The notes below the pieces were generated by a model that had not been told where the DNA came from, did not search any database, and saw nothing but the letters and a program-made list of their open reading frames with translations. This document shows, in pieces, positions 51,301-59,661 of a stretch of 64,000 nucleotides of DNA (position 1 is its first letter; every line of letters starts with the position of its first letter). The DNA is taken from assembly GCF_014397245.1 (NCBI RefSeq), contig NZ_JACLHY010000020.1:1-64000 (forward strand). The letters run 5' to 3'. Made by a program: the position numbers and the translations under genes. The stretch comes from Arenibacter arenosicollis. Lineage in GTDB: Bacteria > Bacteroidota > Bacteroidia > Flavobacteriales > Flavobacteriaceae.

Positions 51301-52022
51301 TATTTTACGTCGTTTAATTTGATATACAAGCCAAAAAAGTCCCCAAAGGGTAGACTCCATTGTTGGATCGGAAACCATTTTGGTAGGCCTGTACACGTCC
51401 ATTCAATGGAATAATCGCGTCCTTGAAGTGCCTCTTCGATAATTTTAGAGAGTTTTTCAGGTGTATAAAAGGTCGCTGTTAGATAGAAAGGATTCATCCC
51501 AAATACTTCTTGTATTCTTCTTCTAACTACCTTGGTCGAATTTCTGTTCATCATTCCCATAGCTATTCCATATTTTCCAACGCGTGCGGCTTCGCGAATT
51601 ACTTGAACTGGGTTCTTGTAATATTCAAATGTGGTAATGAATGCAAGCGAATCAAAAGTATGGTCCTTAAATGGCATATAGTGTGAGTCGGCCATAACAA
51701 GATCACCATCAAATAGTTCTACGGCTTGGGATAGCATAAGTGGTGATATGTCACCACCAGTAGCTTCAATGCCAATCTCCTTCCACCAGCGTGTAAAACG
51801 GGTTGTACCACAGCCAAACTCCAATAGGGTTTTAACACGTTTGTCTTTTGAAACCAATTGCTCCATTACCTTTTTTTGCCATATTTCAGCGCGCTTGTAC
51901 CTACCTTCATACCATTGTTCGTAGGTGTCTGTATGTTCTCTATTAAAAAACCATTCTGGCCTGTTCTGCCAGTTTTGATCTTCCTTGGGAATAAGTTCTG
52001 AAGTTGCTTTTTCTATTTTCAT
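51300..52022 (-). CDS. Class I SAM-dependent methyltransferase, first gene of TPP-riboswitch operon
   Basis: 240 residues. WQNRPEWFFNREHTDTYEQW, VKTLLEFGCGTTRFTRWWKE (motif I), ATGGDISPLMLSQAVELFD, and FDSLAFITTFEYYKNPVQVI REAARVGKYGIAMGM follow the Methyltransf_11 order. Substrate unknown. It lies directly behind a TPP riboswitch and its terminator. The operon (methyltransferase, AIR-synthase-like, ThiE-like, Trm112-like) has overlapping or touching genes, so all four should respond to thiamine pyrophosphate. Confidence 0.8.
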   Translation of the reverse strand: MKIEKATSELIPKEDQNWQNRPEWFFNREHTDTYEQWYEGRYKRAEIWQKKVMEQLVSKDKRVKTLLEFGCGTTRFTRWWKEIGIEATGGDISPLMLSQAVELFDGDLVMADSHYMPFKDHTFDSLAFITTFEYYKNPVQVIREAARVGKYGIAMGMMNRNSTKVVRRRIQEVFGMNPFYLTATFYTPEKLSKIIEEALQGRDYSIEWTCTGLPKWFPIQQWSLPFGDFFGLYIKLNDVK

Positions 52023-52035
52023 TTTATATTATTTA

Positions 52036-52075
52036 AAACAAAAACTCCATTCTTTGGGGTAACCAATGAATGGAG
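52036..52075 (-). terminator. Riboswitch-linked intrinsic terminator
   Basis: On the minus strand CTCCATTC (52068-52075) and GAATGGAG (52045-52052) form an 8-base stem followed by TTTTTGTTTT, a T-rich tail. It lies between the TPP aptamer and the methyltransferase start and is the likely expression platform: transcription stops when ligand is bound. Confidence 0.75.
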
Positions 52076-52098
52076 CCTAAAATGAAATATCTTAGCTT

Positions 52099-52173
52099 GC
52101 ATCCCTACGTTGGCATTATCCAAATCAGGTCTCGGGTATTATCTCAGCTTGGCTTTTACCAGGCACCCCGTGC
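52099..52173 (-). promoter_or_regulatory. TPP riboswitch (THI element) aptamer
   Basis: The minus strand reads GCACGGGGTGCC, then a short hairpin, AAGCTGAGATAATACCCGA, ACCTGATTTGGATAATGCCA and ACGTAGGGATGC. These are the canonical TPP aptamer landmarks in order: GGGGTGCC, CTGAGA, ACCC, ACCTGAT, GGATAATGCCA and GTAGGGA, with closing GCA/TGC pairs. Thiamine pyrophosphate binding should promote the downstream terminator and turn the four-gene operon off. No canonical thiC, thiH, thiD or thiM gene is next to it. Confidence 0.95.
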
Positions 52174-52647
52174 TTTTGTGTTGATAAATGTACGATTAAA
52201 ATTTAAAATTCTAAGCTATACTAAATGTTTCAAGAAGGTAAATTGTGTTACTCAAGTTTCTATTGAGAGTATCCATAATAATTGTACTTGGAAGGCACGG
52301 TCTTTGGGAAACGCCACTGTACATATTTTTGGTTGCAAGGGAAAACGGTATTGGTTCAAGATGGGCTGGCTTGAAGAATTGAATACCACATGTTTAATAG
52401 GTTTCGGAATGCATTACTGTTACATAGGCATTTAATGCAATAAAAAAGTTATTCTATCTTCCATAACACTTTTTATACTGTTAATTTAACGTATAGAATA
52501 AGAACCTCAATAAGAAGTCAGTATTGGCGAGTTGTACGAATAACTAATAATCCATCGACATTAAAGCTATTACTATGGGAGAAGATTATAGGTACCATGA
52601 AATTCATCCTTAGTGTTTTTTAGAGTTGGTTTCATATAAGCAATGCT
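52174..52647. other. Intergenic stretch upstream of the riboswitch
   Basis: About 470 bases between the aptamer and the end of cysI. It should hold the promoter of the riboswitch operon. A plus-strand frame (52070-52435) runs through the aptamer and is a shadow. No other feature was found. Confidence 0.5.
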
Positions 52648-54348
52648 CTAGTTCATAACCCGTATTGGCCGATCTGTTGGTTCAATAATATTCTTTCTGA
52701 TTACGAAATCTCCAAAATGCTCCTCCCCTAACCTATCCTGGGCATAGGCTTTGATAATTGGCTCTAATTCCTCTAAAATGTTTTCCTCGGATAGCATTTC
52801 CTTATATAAGGTATTTAATCGGTCACCGTTATGGCTTGCACCCAAGTACATGTTATATCTACCAATGGCCCTACCCACAAAACCTATTTCCCCTAGTGAT
52901 GATCGTGCACAGTTATTTGGACAACCTGTCATCCGAATATTAATTTCATCCTTCTCCAGGCCATTATTTTTCATAATTACCTCCAGCTTATCTATTAAGG
53001 AAGGAAGGTAACGCTCTGCTTCGGCAAAAGCCAATCCACATGTGTTCAATGCGACACAGGCCATGGAACTCTTGCGTAGGCCCGTTAGTTTAGGATGGTT
53101 ACCAACACCATACAATTCCAAAATAGCATCAATGCCCTGCTTTTTACCTTCCTCTATATTTCCAATAATGAGATTTTGGTTACCTGTCAATCGAAAATCT
53201 CCTGTATGAATTTTGGCAATTTCCCTTAAAGCCGTTTTCAGCTGATAATTATTTTCATCCCTAACTCTACCATGTTCCACAAATAAGGTGTAAAACCATT
53301 TATTGTTGGTGCCTTTTAGCCATCCATATTCATCTCCGTTTGATTTGAATCGATAGGATTTTGGTTTGGCCAGATTCCATCCCAATCGGTTTTGAAGTTC
53401 CGCTACAAACCATTCCAACCCCCTGTCGTCTATGGTATGTTTTAATCTCGATAACTTGCGGTCAGATCGGTTGCCGTAATCCCTTTGGATGGCTATTACT
53501 GTTTCGGCTAAATCAATCACTTTTTCCTTCGGCGCGAAACCAATAACGTCGGCTAATCGCGGATAAGTGGCGTCATTACCAAAGGTACTTCCCAATCCAC
53601 CACCAACACATATATTATATCCTGCTATGTTGTTGTTTTCCTCAATAGCAATAAGTCCAAGGTCATTCGCAAAAACATCGATGGCATTGTTTGGTGGAAT
53701 TGCCAATGCTATTTTGAATTTTCTTGGAAGGTAGTGGTGATGATACAATGGTTCAAAATCTGGGGTTCCCGCTACTTTTTCCTGGTCCAACCAAATTTCA
53801 TGATAGGCAGTTGTCTTTGGAAGAAAATAATCGCTTATTTCTTTTGCAAGTTGGTATACCTCTTCGTGGATATGGGATTGGTAAGGGTTTGGATTGCACA
53901 TTACGTTCCTATTCACATCCCCGCAGGTCGCAAGCGTACTTAACAAAACTTCGTTAACCTTCTGAATCGTAGGTTTTAAATTCCTTTTTAATATGCCATG
54001 AAATTGGAAAGATTGTCTAGTGGTCAATTTAAGGGTGCCATTTCCATATTGCTCAGAAAGTTCATCGAGGGCCAACCATTGCTTAGGAGTAGTAACACCA
54101 CCAGCAGCTCTAACTCGAACCATAAACTGGTACAATGGCTCCAATTTCTTCTGCCTTCGTTCACTCTCCAAATCCCTGTCGTACTGCTGATAAGAACCGT
54201 GGTATTTTATAAGCTTGACATCGTCGGGAAATAAAGCTCCGGTCAAAGGGTTTTTTAGGCTGTCCTTTATACTCCCTCTGAGGAAATCGCTCTTGTCCTT
54301 GATATGTTCATCTTCCGATAATTCCTTGTAATCCAATTGTTTTCCCAT
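52648..54348 (-). CDS. cysI: Assimilatory sulfite reductase hemoprotein, beta subunit
   Basis: 566 residues from ATG 54348, close to the CysI length; a TTG at 54420 lies inside cysJ and is less likely. LTTRQSFQFHGI and GDVNRNVMC belong to the siroheme fold, and the siroheme/4Fe-4S cysteines appear as CVALNTCGLAFAEAE and GCPNNCARS, the signature of sulfite/nitrite reductases. Reduces sulfite to sulfide with six electrons delivered by CysJ. Last gene of the peroxiredoxin-cysJ-cysI unit; 40 bases after cysJ, with an AAGGAAA sequence before the start. Confidence 0.92.
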   Translation of the reverse strand: MGKQLDYKELSEDEHIKDKSDFLRGSIKDSLKNPLTGALFPDDVKLIKYHGSYQQYDRDLESERRQKKLEPLYQFMVRVRAAGGVTTPKQWLALDELSEQYGNGTLKLTTRQSFQFHGILKRNLKPTIQKVNEVLLSTLATCGDVNRNVMCNPNPYQSHIHEEVYQLAKEISDYFLPKTTAYHEIWLDQEKVAGTPDFEPLYHHHYLPRKFKIALAIPPNNAIDVFANDLGLIAIEENNNIAGYNICVGGGLGSTFGNDATYPRLADVIGFAPKEKVIDLAETVIAIQRDYGNRSDRKLSRLKHTIDDRGLEWFVAELQNRLGWNLAKPKSYRFKSNGDEYGWLKGTNNKWFYTLFVEHGRVRDENNYQLKTALREIAKIHTGDFRLTGNQNLIIGNIEEGKKQGIDAILELYGVGNHPKLTGLRKSSMACVALNTCGLAFAEAERYLPSLIDKLEVIMKNNGLEKDEINIRMTGCPNNCARSSLGEIGFVGRAIGRYNMYLGASHNGDRLNTLYKEMLSEENILEELEPIIKAYAQDRLGEEHFGDFVIRKNIIEPTDRPIRVMN

Positions 54349-54388
54349 AAAAATATTTCCTTGGTATTTTAGCTCACCTGAATCGGCC

Positions 54389-56209
54389 TTAATAGATATC
54401 TGCTTGGTAACGGTTCGCAATTTGAAGATTTTTTACATACTCTTCTGCCTTTTCAATAGTTATCCCCCCCTGTTGTTGTATAATCTGCTTTAAGGCAACA
54501 TCAACATCTTTGGCCATTTTTTTAGCGTCACCGCACACGTAAAAATGCGCTCCTTTCTCCAACCATTCATATAACTCCTTACCGTTTTCCAACATTCTAT
54601 GTTGTACATAGTGCTTTTGATCCTGATCTCTTGAAAAGGCAACATCTGCTTTGGTCAGCACCCCCTCCTTCAAATATTGTTGCCATTCTGTCTGATAAAG
54701 GAAATCTGTAGTGAAATTCCGATCGCCAAAGAAAAGCCAGGAAGGTCCCTTTTTGTCCAATACTTCCCGTTGTTGCATAAATGCCCTAAATGGCGCCACT
54801 CCAGTTCCCGGACCAACCATAATAATAGGCACTTCAGGATTTTTGGGAAGCTTAAAGCGTGTATTCCGATCAACAAAGACCTTTACTTTATCGCCAATAT
54901 CAAGCCTGTCTGCCAGGGTAGATGAACAATGCCCTTCCTTGTTTCTGCCTAATGCACTATATCGGACAACCGACACCAACAGATGTACTTCTTCATCAAC
55001 TACATCTTGAGCCGAGGCTATGGAATACATCCGTGGGGTATTTTTGCGCAAAATGGAAATCAGTTCGTCAGAAGTCAACTCGTACGGCACCTCGTTTATC
55101 AGATCTAAAAAATCACGTCCGGAAAGATACTCCTGAAGTGCAATTTTATCCTCAAGGATTTTCTTTAACCCCTTATTGTCTGTTAGTTCTGCATATCCGG
55201 AAAGCGTGTTCCTTGAAAGTGGAGTAAGTTCATAGTTATATGTAAGTGCATCATGTAGCGTTTTGGTACCTTCATAGGTTTCTACCTCCTTTTCGCCCGC
55301 TAACTTTGTGGTATGCAAAACTGACTCTACCAGTTCATGGGAATTGGAACCGTACACGCCTAAGGCATCCCCAGGCTCATATTTTATTCCAGATCCTTCC
55401 AGATCCAATTCAAGGTGAACGGTCTCTTTGGAAGATCCCTGTCCGTTTAGATTGATTTTCTCGAGAATGGTGGCTTCAAAAAGATTATTTCTGGAATATT
55501 GGGACTTATTAGCCGGATTATCGGGAATGTTCTCCGCTTTGACCGGGGAAGTTTGGCCATTTGTCTGCACTACGGCACTAAGAAACGTGCTTTGCCAAGC
55601 CTCTGCCTGTTCTGCGTAATCTACATCGCAGTCCTCACGCGGAACAATTCTTTGAGCTCCAAGTTTTTCAAGTACGGTATCAAAATCTTTGCCAGTCTGG
55701 CAAAAGTCAATATAACTACTATCTCCTAGGCTTAAAACCGAGAATTGCAAATGCGCCAGGTTTGGTGCCTTATTGCTGTGCAGGTATCGATAGAAATCTT
55801 CAGCTTGTACCGGGGGTTCTCCCAATCCATGGGTGCTTACGATTATGGCCAATTTTTTGATGCCCTTGAGTTCCCTGGTTTTAAAAGAGGCCATGTCGGA
55901 AATAACTGCATCAATTCCCAAATCCTTTACCTTGGAATGTAGGTCTATGGCCAAACTTTCAGAATTACCTGTATGGCTCCCGAAAAGAATATGCACTTTT
56001 TCGTGTTTAAGCTCATTTTTAGTATTGTGGCCCGAATCCAATGGTAGATTTCCAGTAGAGGGTTTGTTTAAAGACGTATGAATGAGCCCTTCGAAATAAC
56101 CACTTAGCCATTGAAGCTGACCGGAGTCAAGGCCGGACAAAGCTATATTGAGTTTGTCCACTTGCTCATCGTTGAACGGTCCTCTGTCCAATCCTCTTTT
56201 TAGTTCCAT
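54389..56209 (-). CDS. cysJ: Assimilatory sulfite reductase flavoprotein, alpha subunit
   Basis: 606 residues. Flavodoxin domain: VHILFGSHTGNSESLAIDLH, STHGLGEPPVQAEDFYRYLH and LGDSSYIDFCQTGKDFDTV. FAD and NADPH domains: ALGVYGSNSHELVESV, RMYSIASAQDVVDEEVHLLV, VGPGTGVAPFRAFMQQRE, LFFGDRNFTTDFLYQTEWQQ and FYVCGDAKKMAKDVD. This is the CPR-type order FMN-FAD-NADPH. Donates electrons to CysI, the gene 40 bases downstream. Confidence 0.93.
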   Translation of the reverse strand: MELKRGLDRGPFNDEQVDKLNIALSGLDSGQLQWLSGYFEGLIHTSLNKPSTGNLPLDSGHNTKNELKHEKVHILFGSHTGNSESLAIDLHSKVKDLGIDAVISDMASFKTRELKGIKKLAIIVSTHGLGEPPVQAEDFYRYLHSNKAPNLAHLQFSVLSLGDSSYIDFCQTGKDFDTVLEKLGAQRIVPREDCDVDYAEQAEAWQSTFLSAVVQTNGQTSPVKAENIPDNPANKSQYSRNNLFEATILEKINLNGQGSSKETVHLELDLEGSGIKYEPGDALGVYGSNSHELVESVLHTTKLAGEKEVETYEGTKTLHDALTYNYELTPLSRNTLSGYAELTDNKGLKKILEDKIALQEYLSGRDFLDLINEVPYELTSDELISILRKNTPRMYSIASAQDVVDEEVHLLVSVVRYSALGRNKEGHCSSTLADRLDIGDKVKVFVDRNTRFKLPKNPEVPIIMVGPGTGVAPFRAFMQQREVLDKKGPSWLFFGDRNFTTDFLYQTEWQQYLKEGVLTKADVAFSRDQDQKHYVQHRMLENGKELYEWLEKGAHFYVCGDAKKMAKDVDVALKQIIQQQGGITIEKAEEYVKNLQIANRYQADIY

Positions 56210-56228
56210 GTTTTCAGATAATTAGTAA

Positions 56229-56864
56229 TTATTTATTGGGCTGGGGAGTATACCTCAAGTATGGCTTTATAACTCGATGACCTTTAGGATATTTGGCTTC
56301 TACATCTTCCTGCTTCACTCCTGGTGGAATAATTACATCCTGGCCATCTTCCCAATCCACTGGAGTGGCCACATTATGTTCCGCTGTAAGTTTTAGTGAG
56401 TCGACAACGCGGAGAATTTCGGAAAAGTTTCTTCCCGTAGAAGCGGGATACGTAATAATGGCCTGTACCTTTTTGTCGGGACTGATAAAATAAACAGATC
56501 TAACTGTGGCAGAAGTAGATGCGTTGGGATGTATCATATTATAAAGGGTTGCCACATTTTTGTCATTATCCGCTATAATAGGGAAATCCACATTGCAGTT
56601 TTGGGTTTCGTTGATGTCCTTTACCCAGCCATAATGTGAATCCAAGTCGTCAACACTAACAGCGAGTACCTTAGTCTTTCTTTTTGCAAAATCTTCCTTT
56701 AACTGGGCGGTCCTGCCAAGTTCTGTTGTACACACAGGGGTATAGTCTGCAGGGTGTGAATATAAAATTCCCCAACTATTGCCCAGCCATTGGTGAAAAT
56801 CTATTTCACCTTCCGTCGTCCGCGCCTTAAAGTTTGGCGCATCGTCTCCAATTCTCAAACTCAT
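56229..56864 (-). CDS. 1-Cys peroxiredoxin (Prx6 type)
   Basis: 211 residues. SWGILYSHPADYTPVCTTEL holds the peroxidatic Cys45 in PVCTTE; VDDLDSHYGWVKDINETQN and IIADNDKNVATLYNMIH follow, then the long Prx6 C-terminus ending VEAKYPKGHRVIKPYLRYTP. No second resolving Cys is obvious. Reduces peroxides. It lies 19 bases before cysJ, in the same unit, which ties oxidative defence to sulfite reduction here. Confidence 0.9.
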   Translation of the reverse strand: MSLRIGDDAPNFKARTTEGEIDFHQWLGNSWGILYSHPADYTPVCTTELGRTAQLKEDFAKRKTKVLAVSVDDLDSHYGWVKDINETQNCNVDFPIIADNDKNVATLYNMIHPNASTSATVRSVYFISPDKKVQAIITYPASTGRNFSEILRVVDSLKLTAEHNVATPVDWEDGQDVIIPPGVKQEDVEAKYPKGHRVIKPYLRYTPQPNK

Positions 56865-56975
56865 ATCTTTAATTTTTAAATTATACTATTAGGCAACTTC
56901 AAAATTAATGAAGCCTTTCAGATTCAAATTTACGAGGGTTTATTCCCAATAGCCAATTGCAAACATTAATTTATG

Positions 56976-56990
56976 ATAACCTAAGGTTAT
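56976..56990. promoter_or_regulatory. Perfect 15-base palindrome upstream of the peroxiredoxin-cysJI unit
   Basis: ATAACCTAAGGTTAT has exact 7-base arms around one base and fits the T-N11-A form of LysR-type sites. It lies between the LysR gene and the peroxiredoxin start (56864). A -7-like TAAATTTG is at 56925-56932 on the minus strand, about 44 bases away, which suits an activator site. The link to the LysR product is inference. Confidence 0.55.
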
Positions 56991-57090
56991 GACGATTGTC
57001 GACCTTGATGAGTGGAAGTTATAATATAGTTTAATGTAATATTAGTGAAGAGATGCTTCTATCGATTCTCAATTCAATAACCAATGACAA

Positions 57091-57984
57091 CTAAAAATTA
57101 TGGTTTCTCCTTAAAAAATTCATTAGTAATAAGGACAACCCTCCTTCAGGACCTTGGGGCGTTATAAAATAAAATTGCCTATGGATCGGCAGTTTTTTAA
57201 TCTCTATTATCTTTAAGACGCCGCTTTTAAGTTCTTTAAATATGGCATGTAAGGAAACGAATGCCATACAATCAGAGTGTTGTAGGTAGGATTTTATGGC
57301 TTCCGTGCTGCCCAATTGCATTTCTATTTTTAGGTCTCCAAGTCGGATTCCTTTTTGCTTTAAAGCATCGGCAATGACTTCCAAGGTCCCCGATCCGGGC
57401 TCCCGTAATAGCAAAGGAATGTTCTTCAGGTTTTCGGGTCTTATCTCTTCTTTGGTTGACATAGGATTTTTACTCCCGCAAACCAGTACGATCTCATCTT
57501 TTAAGAAAGGGGAATAGTGAATTTCACGCCTTTTGGATTTGCCCTCAACTACGCCAAGTTCTATGCTCTTATTTAGAAGGGCCATCTCAATTTGTTCCGA
57601 ATTGCCACTGAACAGCTCTACCTTCACATCTTGGTGCATAGCATGGAACCGGGCCAATAATGGAGGTAATATGTACTGCGTAATGGATGTGCTGGAACCC
57701 ACATGTAAAACCCCTTTGAACGCCTCGTTGAACTGGTTTAGATCAAACTCGATTTGCCTATAGATTTCTTGAATGTTTTCTGTATGTTTTAGAAGAACTT
57801 CTCCTGCCCTGGATAGTATTACCTTGTTTCCCCTTCGATCAAAAAGTGCCAGGTTAAATTGACTTTCCAACTCTTTTATATGTTTGGTCACAGCAGGTTG
57901 GGATATTAATAATTCCTCTGCGGCTTTGGTAAAATTTAGCCTTCTAGCGACCGTATGAAAAACCTTTAAACGAAAATCGAACAT
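57091..57984 (-). CDS. LysR-family transcriptional regulator
   Basis: 297 residues. FHTVARRLNFTKAAEELLIS QPAVTKHIKELESQFNLALF is the LysR HTH and linker, and the effector domain runs LHVGSSTSITQYILPPLLAR, ELGVVEGKSKRREIHYSPFL, LLLREPGSGTLEVIADALKQ. CysB/CbbR-like in pattern; effector unknown. It lies directly before the peroxiredoxin-cysJI unit on the same strand, with a LysR-type palindrome between them. Confidence 0.9.
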   Translation of the reverse strand: MFDFRLKVFHTVARRLNFTKAAEELLISQPAVTKHIKELESQFNLALFDRRGNKVILSRAGEVLLKHTENIQEIYRQIEFDLNQFNEAFKGVLHVGSSTSITQYILPPLLARFHAMHQDVKVELFSGNSEQIEMALLNKSIELGVVEGKSKRREIHYSPFLKDEIVLVCGSKNPMSTKEEIRPENLKNIPLLLREPGSGTLEVIADALKQKGIRLGDLKIEMQLGSTEAIKSYLQHSDCMAFVSLHAIFKELKSGVLKIIEIKKLPIHRQFYFITPQGPEGGLSLLLMNFLRRNHNF

Positions 57985-58113
57985 TTACAATATTACTCAT
58001 ATTTTTCAGTATGGAAAGTTGGAAAAATAAAAATCTGCTTATAAGAATAAAAATTACCAAGAGCTTTAGGTATTGAAAGCAGTAAATAACCCAGAAGATT
58101 TGAACGCAATGGT

Positions 58114-58545
58114 CTATTCTTTTATTTTTTTGAATCTCATCATGGGTATTTCTCCAATCATTAAATTTAGCCTACCCTCCTTGTCAAGGCTAAAGGCATT
58201 TATTTTTTTCATCATATTCAAAAACTGTGGTTCGCCATCACCACAATACATCATTGTGGAAGGACCAGGTTCGCCTATGGTGATACTATTACCATCAATT
58301 TTAAAATCGGCGGAATAACCGTTACAGCTGTTATTGCCCGTAATCTTCCCTGTGGTTTGGTTAAATGAAATTACCGGCTTCTTGTCCGGATATAGGCCAT
58401 CAAAAGCAATCCGCGTTCCTGATATATACTCCAATTCCCATATGGAATTGTAAAGGTTATTATTACTCCCATTCTTAGTTGCGGTACATGAAACGATAAC
58501 CACCATAAACAAAAGGGTTGAAACTAAAATGTAATTCTTTTTCAT
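58114..58545 (-). CDS. META domain lipoprotein
   Basis: 143 residues. MKKNYILVSTLLFMVVIVSC is a lipoprotein signal with a lipobox Cys near 20. The META/HslJ-type domain shows SIWELEYISGTRIAFDGLYP DKKPVISFNQTTGKITGNNS CNGYSADFKIDGN and a CGDGEPQFLNMMKKINAF helix. Such proteins are outer-membrane- or periplasm-facing stress proteins with no known reaction. Four bases downstream of the Pr6Pr membrane gene. Confidence 0.85.
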   Translation of the reverse strand: MKKNYILVSTLLFMVVIVSCTATKNGSNNNLYNSIWELEYISGTRIAFDGLYPDKKPVISFNQTTGKITGNNSCNGYSADFKIDGNSITIGEPGPSTMMYCGDGEPQFLNMMKKINAFSLDKEGRLNLMIGEIPMMRFKKIKE

Positions 58546-58549
58546 ATAA

Positions 58550-59173
58550 TTATTCTTTGATCAAGTTTTTACGAAATTTTCCAGTGATTATGAGCAATGT
58601 CATCATCAGGATGGATACACCCAAAATTATGCCAATATTAAACAGGGAACGTTCGAGGCCTATTTCAGGTATATTTAGAAATGGATAAGGATAGTAATTT
58701 GAAATATATCCTCTTGAAACTATGAACACAACATAGATCAATGGATATAGTAACCAGTTTAGAACTGATTTGGTCTTCAATTCAGTTGTTTTCGAATAGA
58801 TGAACCAATATATTAACATGTAGATCGGGATAACCGTATGTAGTAATTCATCCACCACAAATTGTAAGCCGGTAGGGCTCCATATGTGTCTTAAACTAAC
58901 CTGATATACCAAGCCTACAATTAATATAAATGTAGTTAAGGCAGTCATGGCTCCAGTGGACAGAATTAGGTTTAAAGGATTCTTCTTGGAATCTAAATAT
59001 GACATTGTAAAGTATAGTGCGACCAATATATTGGTCAAAATGGTGAAAAAACTAAAAAAACGAATAATGGTTTCAAATAACCCCGCTTGCCTATTCATAA
59101 TCAATAGGATAAATTGACCAAAAATTGCAAACCACCCCATTGTAAATCCTATGGTTTCAAGTTTTCTTTTCAT
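58550..59173 (-). CDS. Pr6Pr-family membrane protein
   Basis: 207 residues, six transmembrane segments. FTMGWFAIFGQFILLIMNRQ, FFSFFTILTNILVALYFTMS, ALTTFILIVGLVYQVSLRHI, HTVIPIYMLIYWFIYSK, LLYPLIYVVFIVSRGYISNY and NIGIILGVSILMMTLLIITG. LLHTVIPIYMLIYW and YPLIYVVFIVSRGY fit the FAR-17a/AIG1-like Pr6Pr pattern. Role unknown. Operon partner of the META lipoprotein. Confidence 0.8.
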   Translation of the reverse strand: MKRKLETIGFTMGWFAIFGQFILLIMNRQAGLFETIIRFFSFFTILTNILVALYFTMSYLDSKKNPLNLILSTGAMTALTTFILIVGLVYQVSLRHIWSPTGLQFVVDELLHTVIPIYMLIYWFIYSKTTELKTKSVLNWLLYPLIYVVFIVSRGYISNYYPYPFLNIPEIGLERSLFNIGIILGVSILMMTLLIITGKFRKNLIKE

Positions 59174-59298
59174 TTACTTTGAATTAATTAACTAGACCAA
59201 TGGCAATATACTTATTATAAAGAAATCCGAATATTAGAGAGATATTGAATGATGAAGTTTTAAGACTTGGTAAAAAAGCTATTTATTTCCTACGACGA

Positions 59299-59661
59299 TT
59301 ATTCCTTTGCTTTGGAAATTATCCGATTCTTCCAACCCATGATTGCGGAATGCCCTTTTAAATGGGCATCATGGGAATGATAGTATATATTCTTTTTCAA
59401 ATCCAAAATAACCGGCCATTGTATGTTGTCCACTCCCTGCCCCAATACATTGACAATGGCCGTTTCAACAAACTTCGAGCATATTGGCCCCAATAATCTA
59501 ATTTCATCATGATGACCTGGACCGGATAAACCAATATAATAATCAGCAGGTTTACCTGAAAAGGAGCATATGGGTATTTCGGGCATATCGGGCAAAGAAT
59601 TTTCCACAAGTCCTCCGAAAGTTTCGCTATTTGAAAACAAGGTATTTCTGACACTTTTCAT
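59299..59661 (-). CDS. Hypothetical protein
   Basis: 120 residues with a globular look: PDMPEIPICSFSGKPADYYI, GPGHHDEIRLLGPICSKFVE and YYHSHDAHLKGHSAIMGWKN. The two cysteines (SFSGKP and GPICSKF context) and a His-rich C-terminus do not match a family I know. Transcribed alone 125 bases past the Pr6Pr gene. Existence is likely but function is not assigned. Confidence 0.45.
   Translation of the reverse strand: MKSVRNTLFSNSETFGGLVENSLPDMPEIPICSFSGKPADYYIGLSGPGHHDEIRLLGPICSKFVETAIVNVLGQGVDNIQWPVILDLKKNIYYHSHDAHLKGHSAIMGWKNRIISKAKE

Noticed and set aside
52070-52435. 121-codon plus-strand open frame upstream of cysI
   Set aside because: It runs antisense through the TPP aptamer and its terminator, whose motifs explain the sequence.
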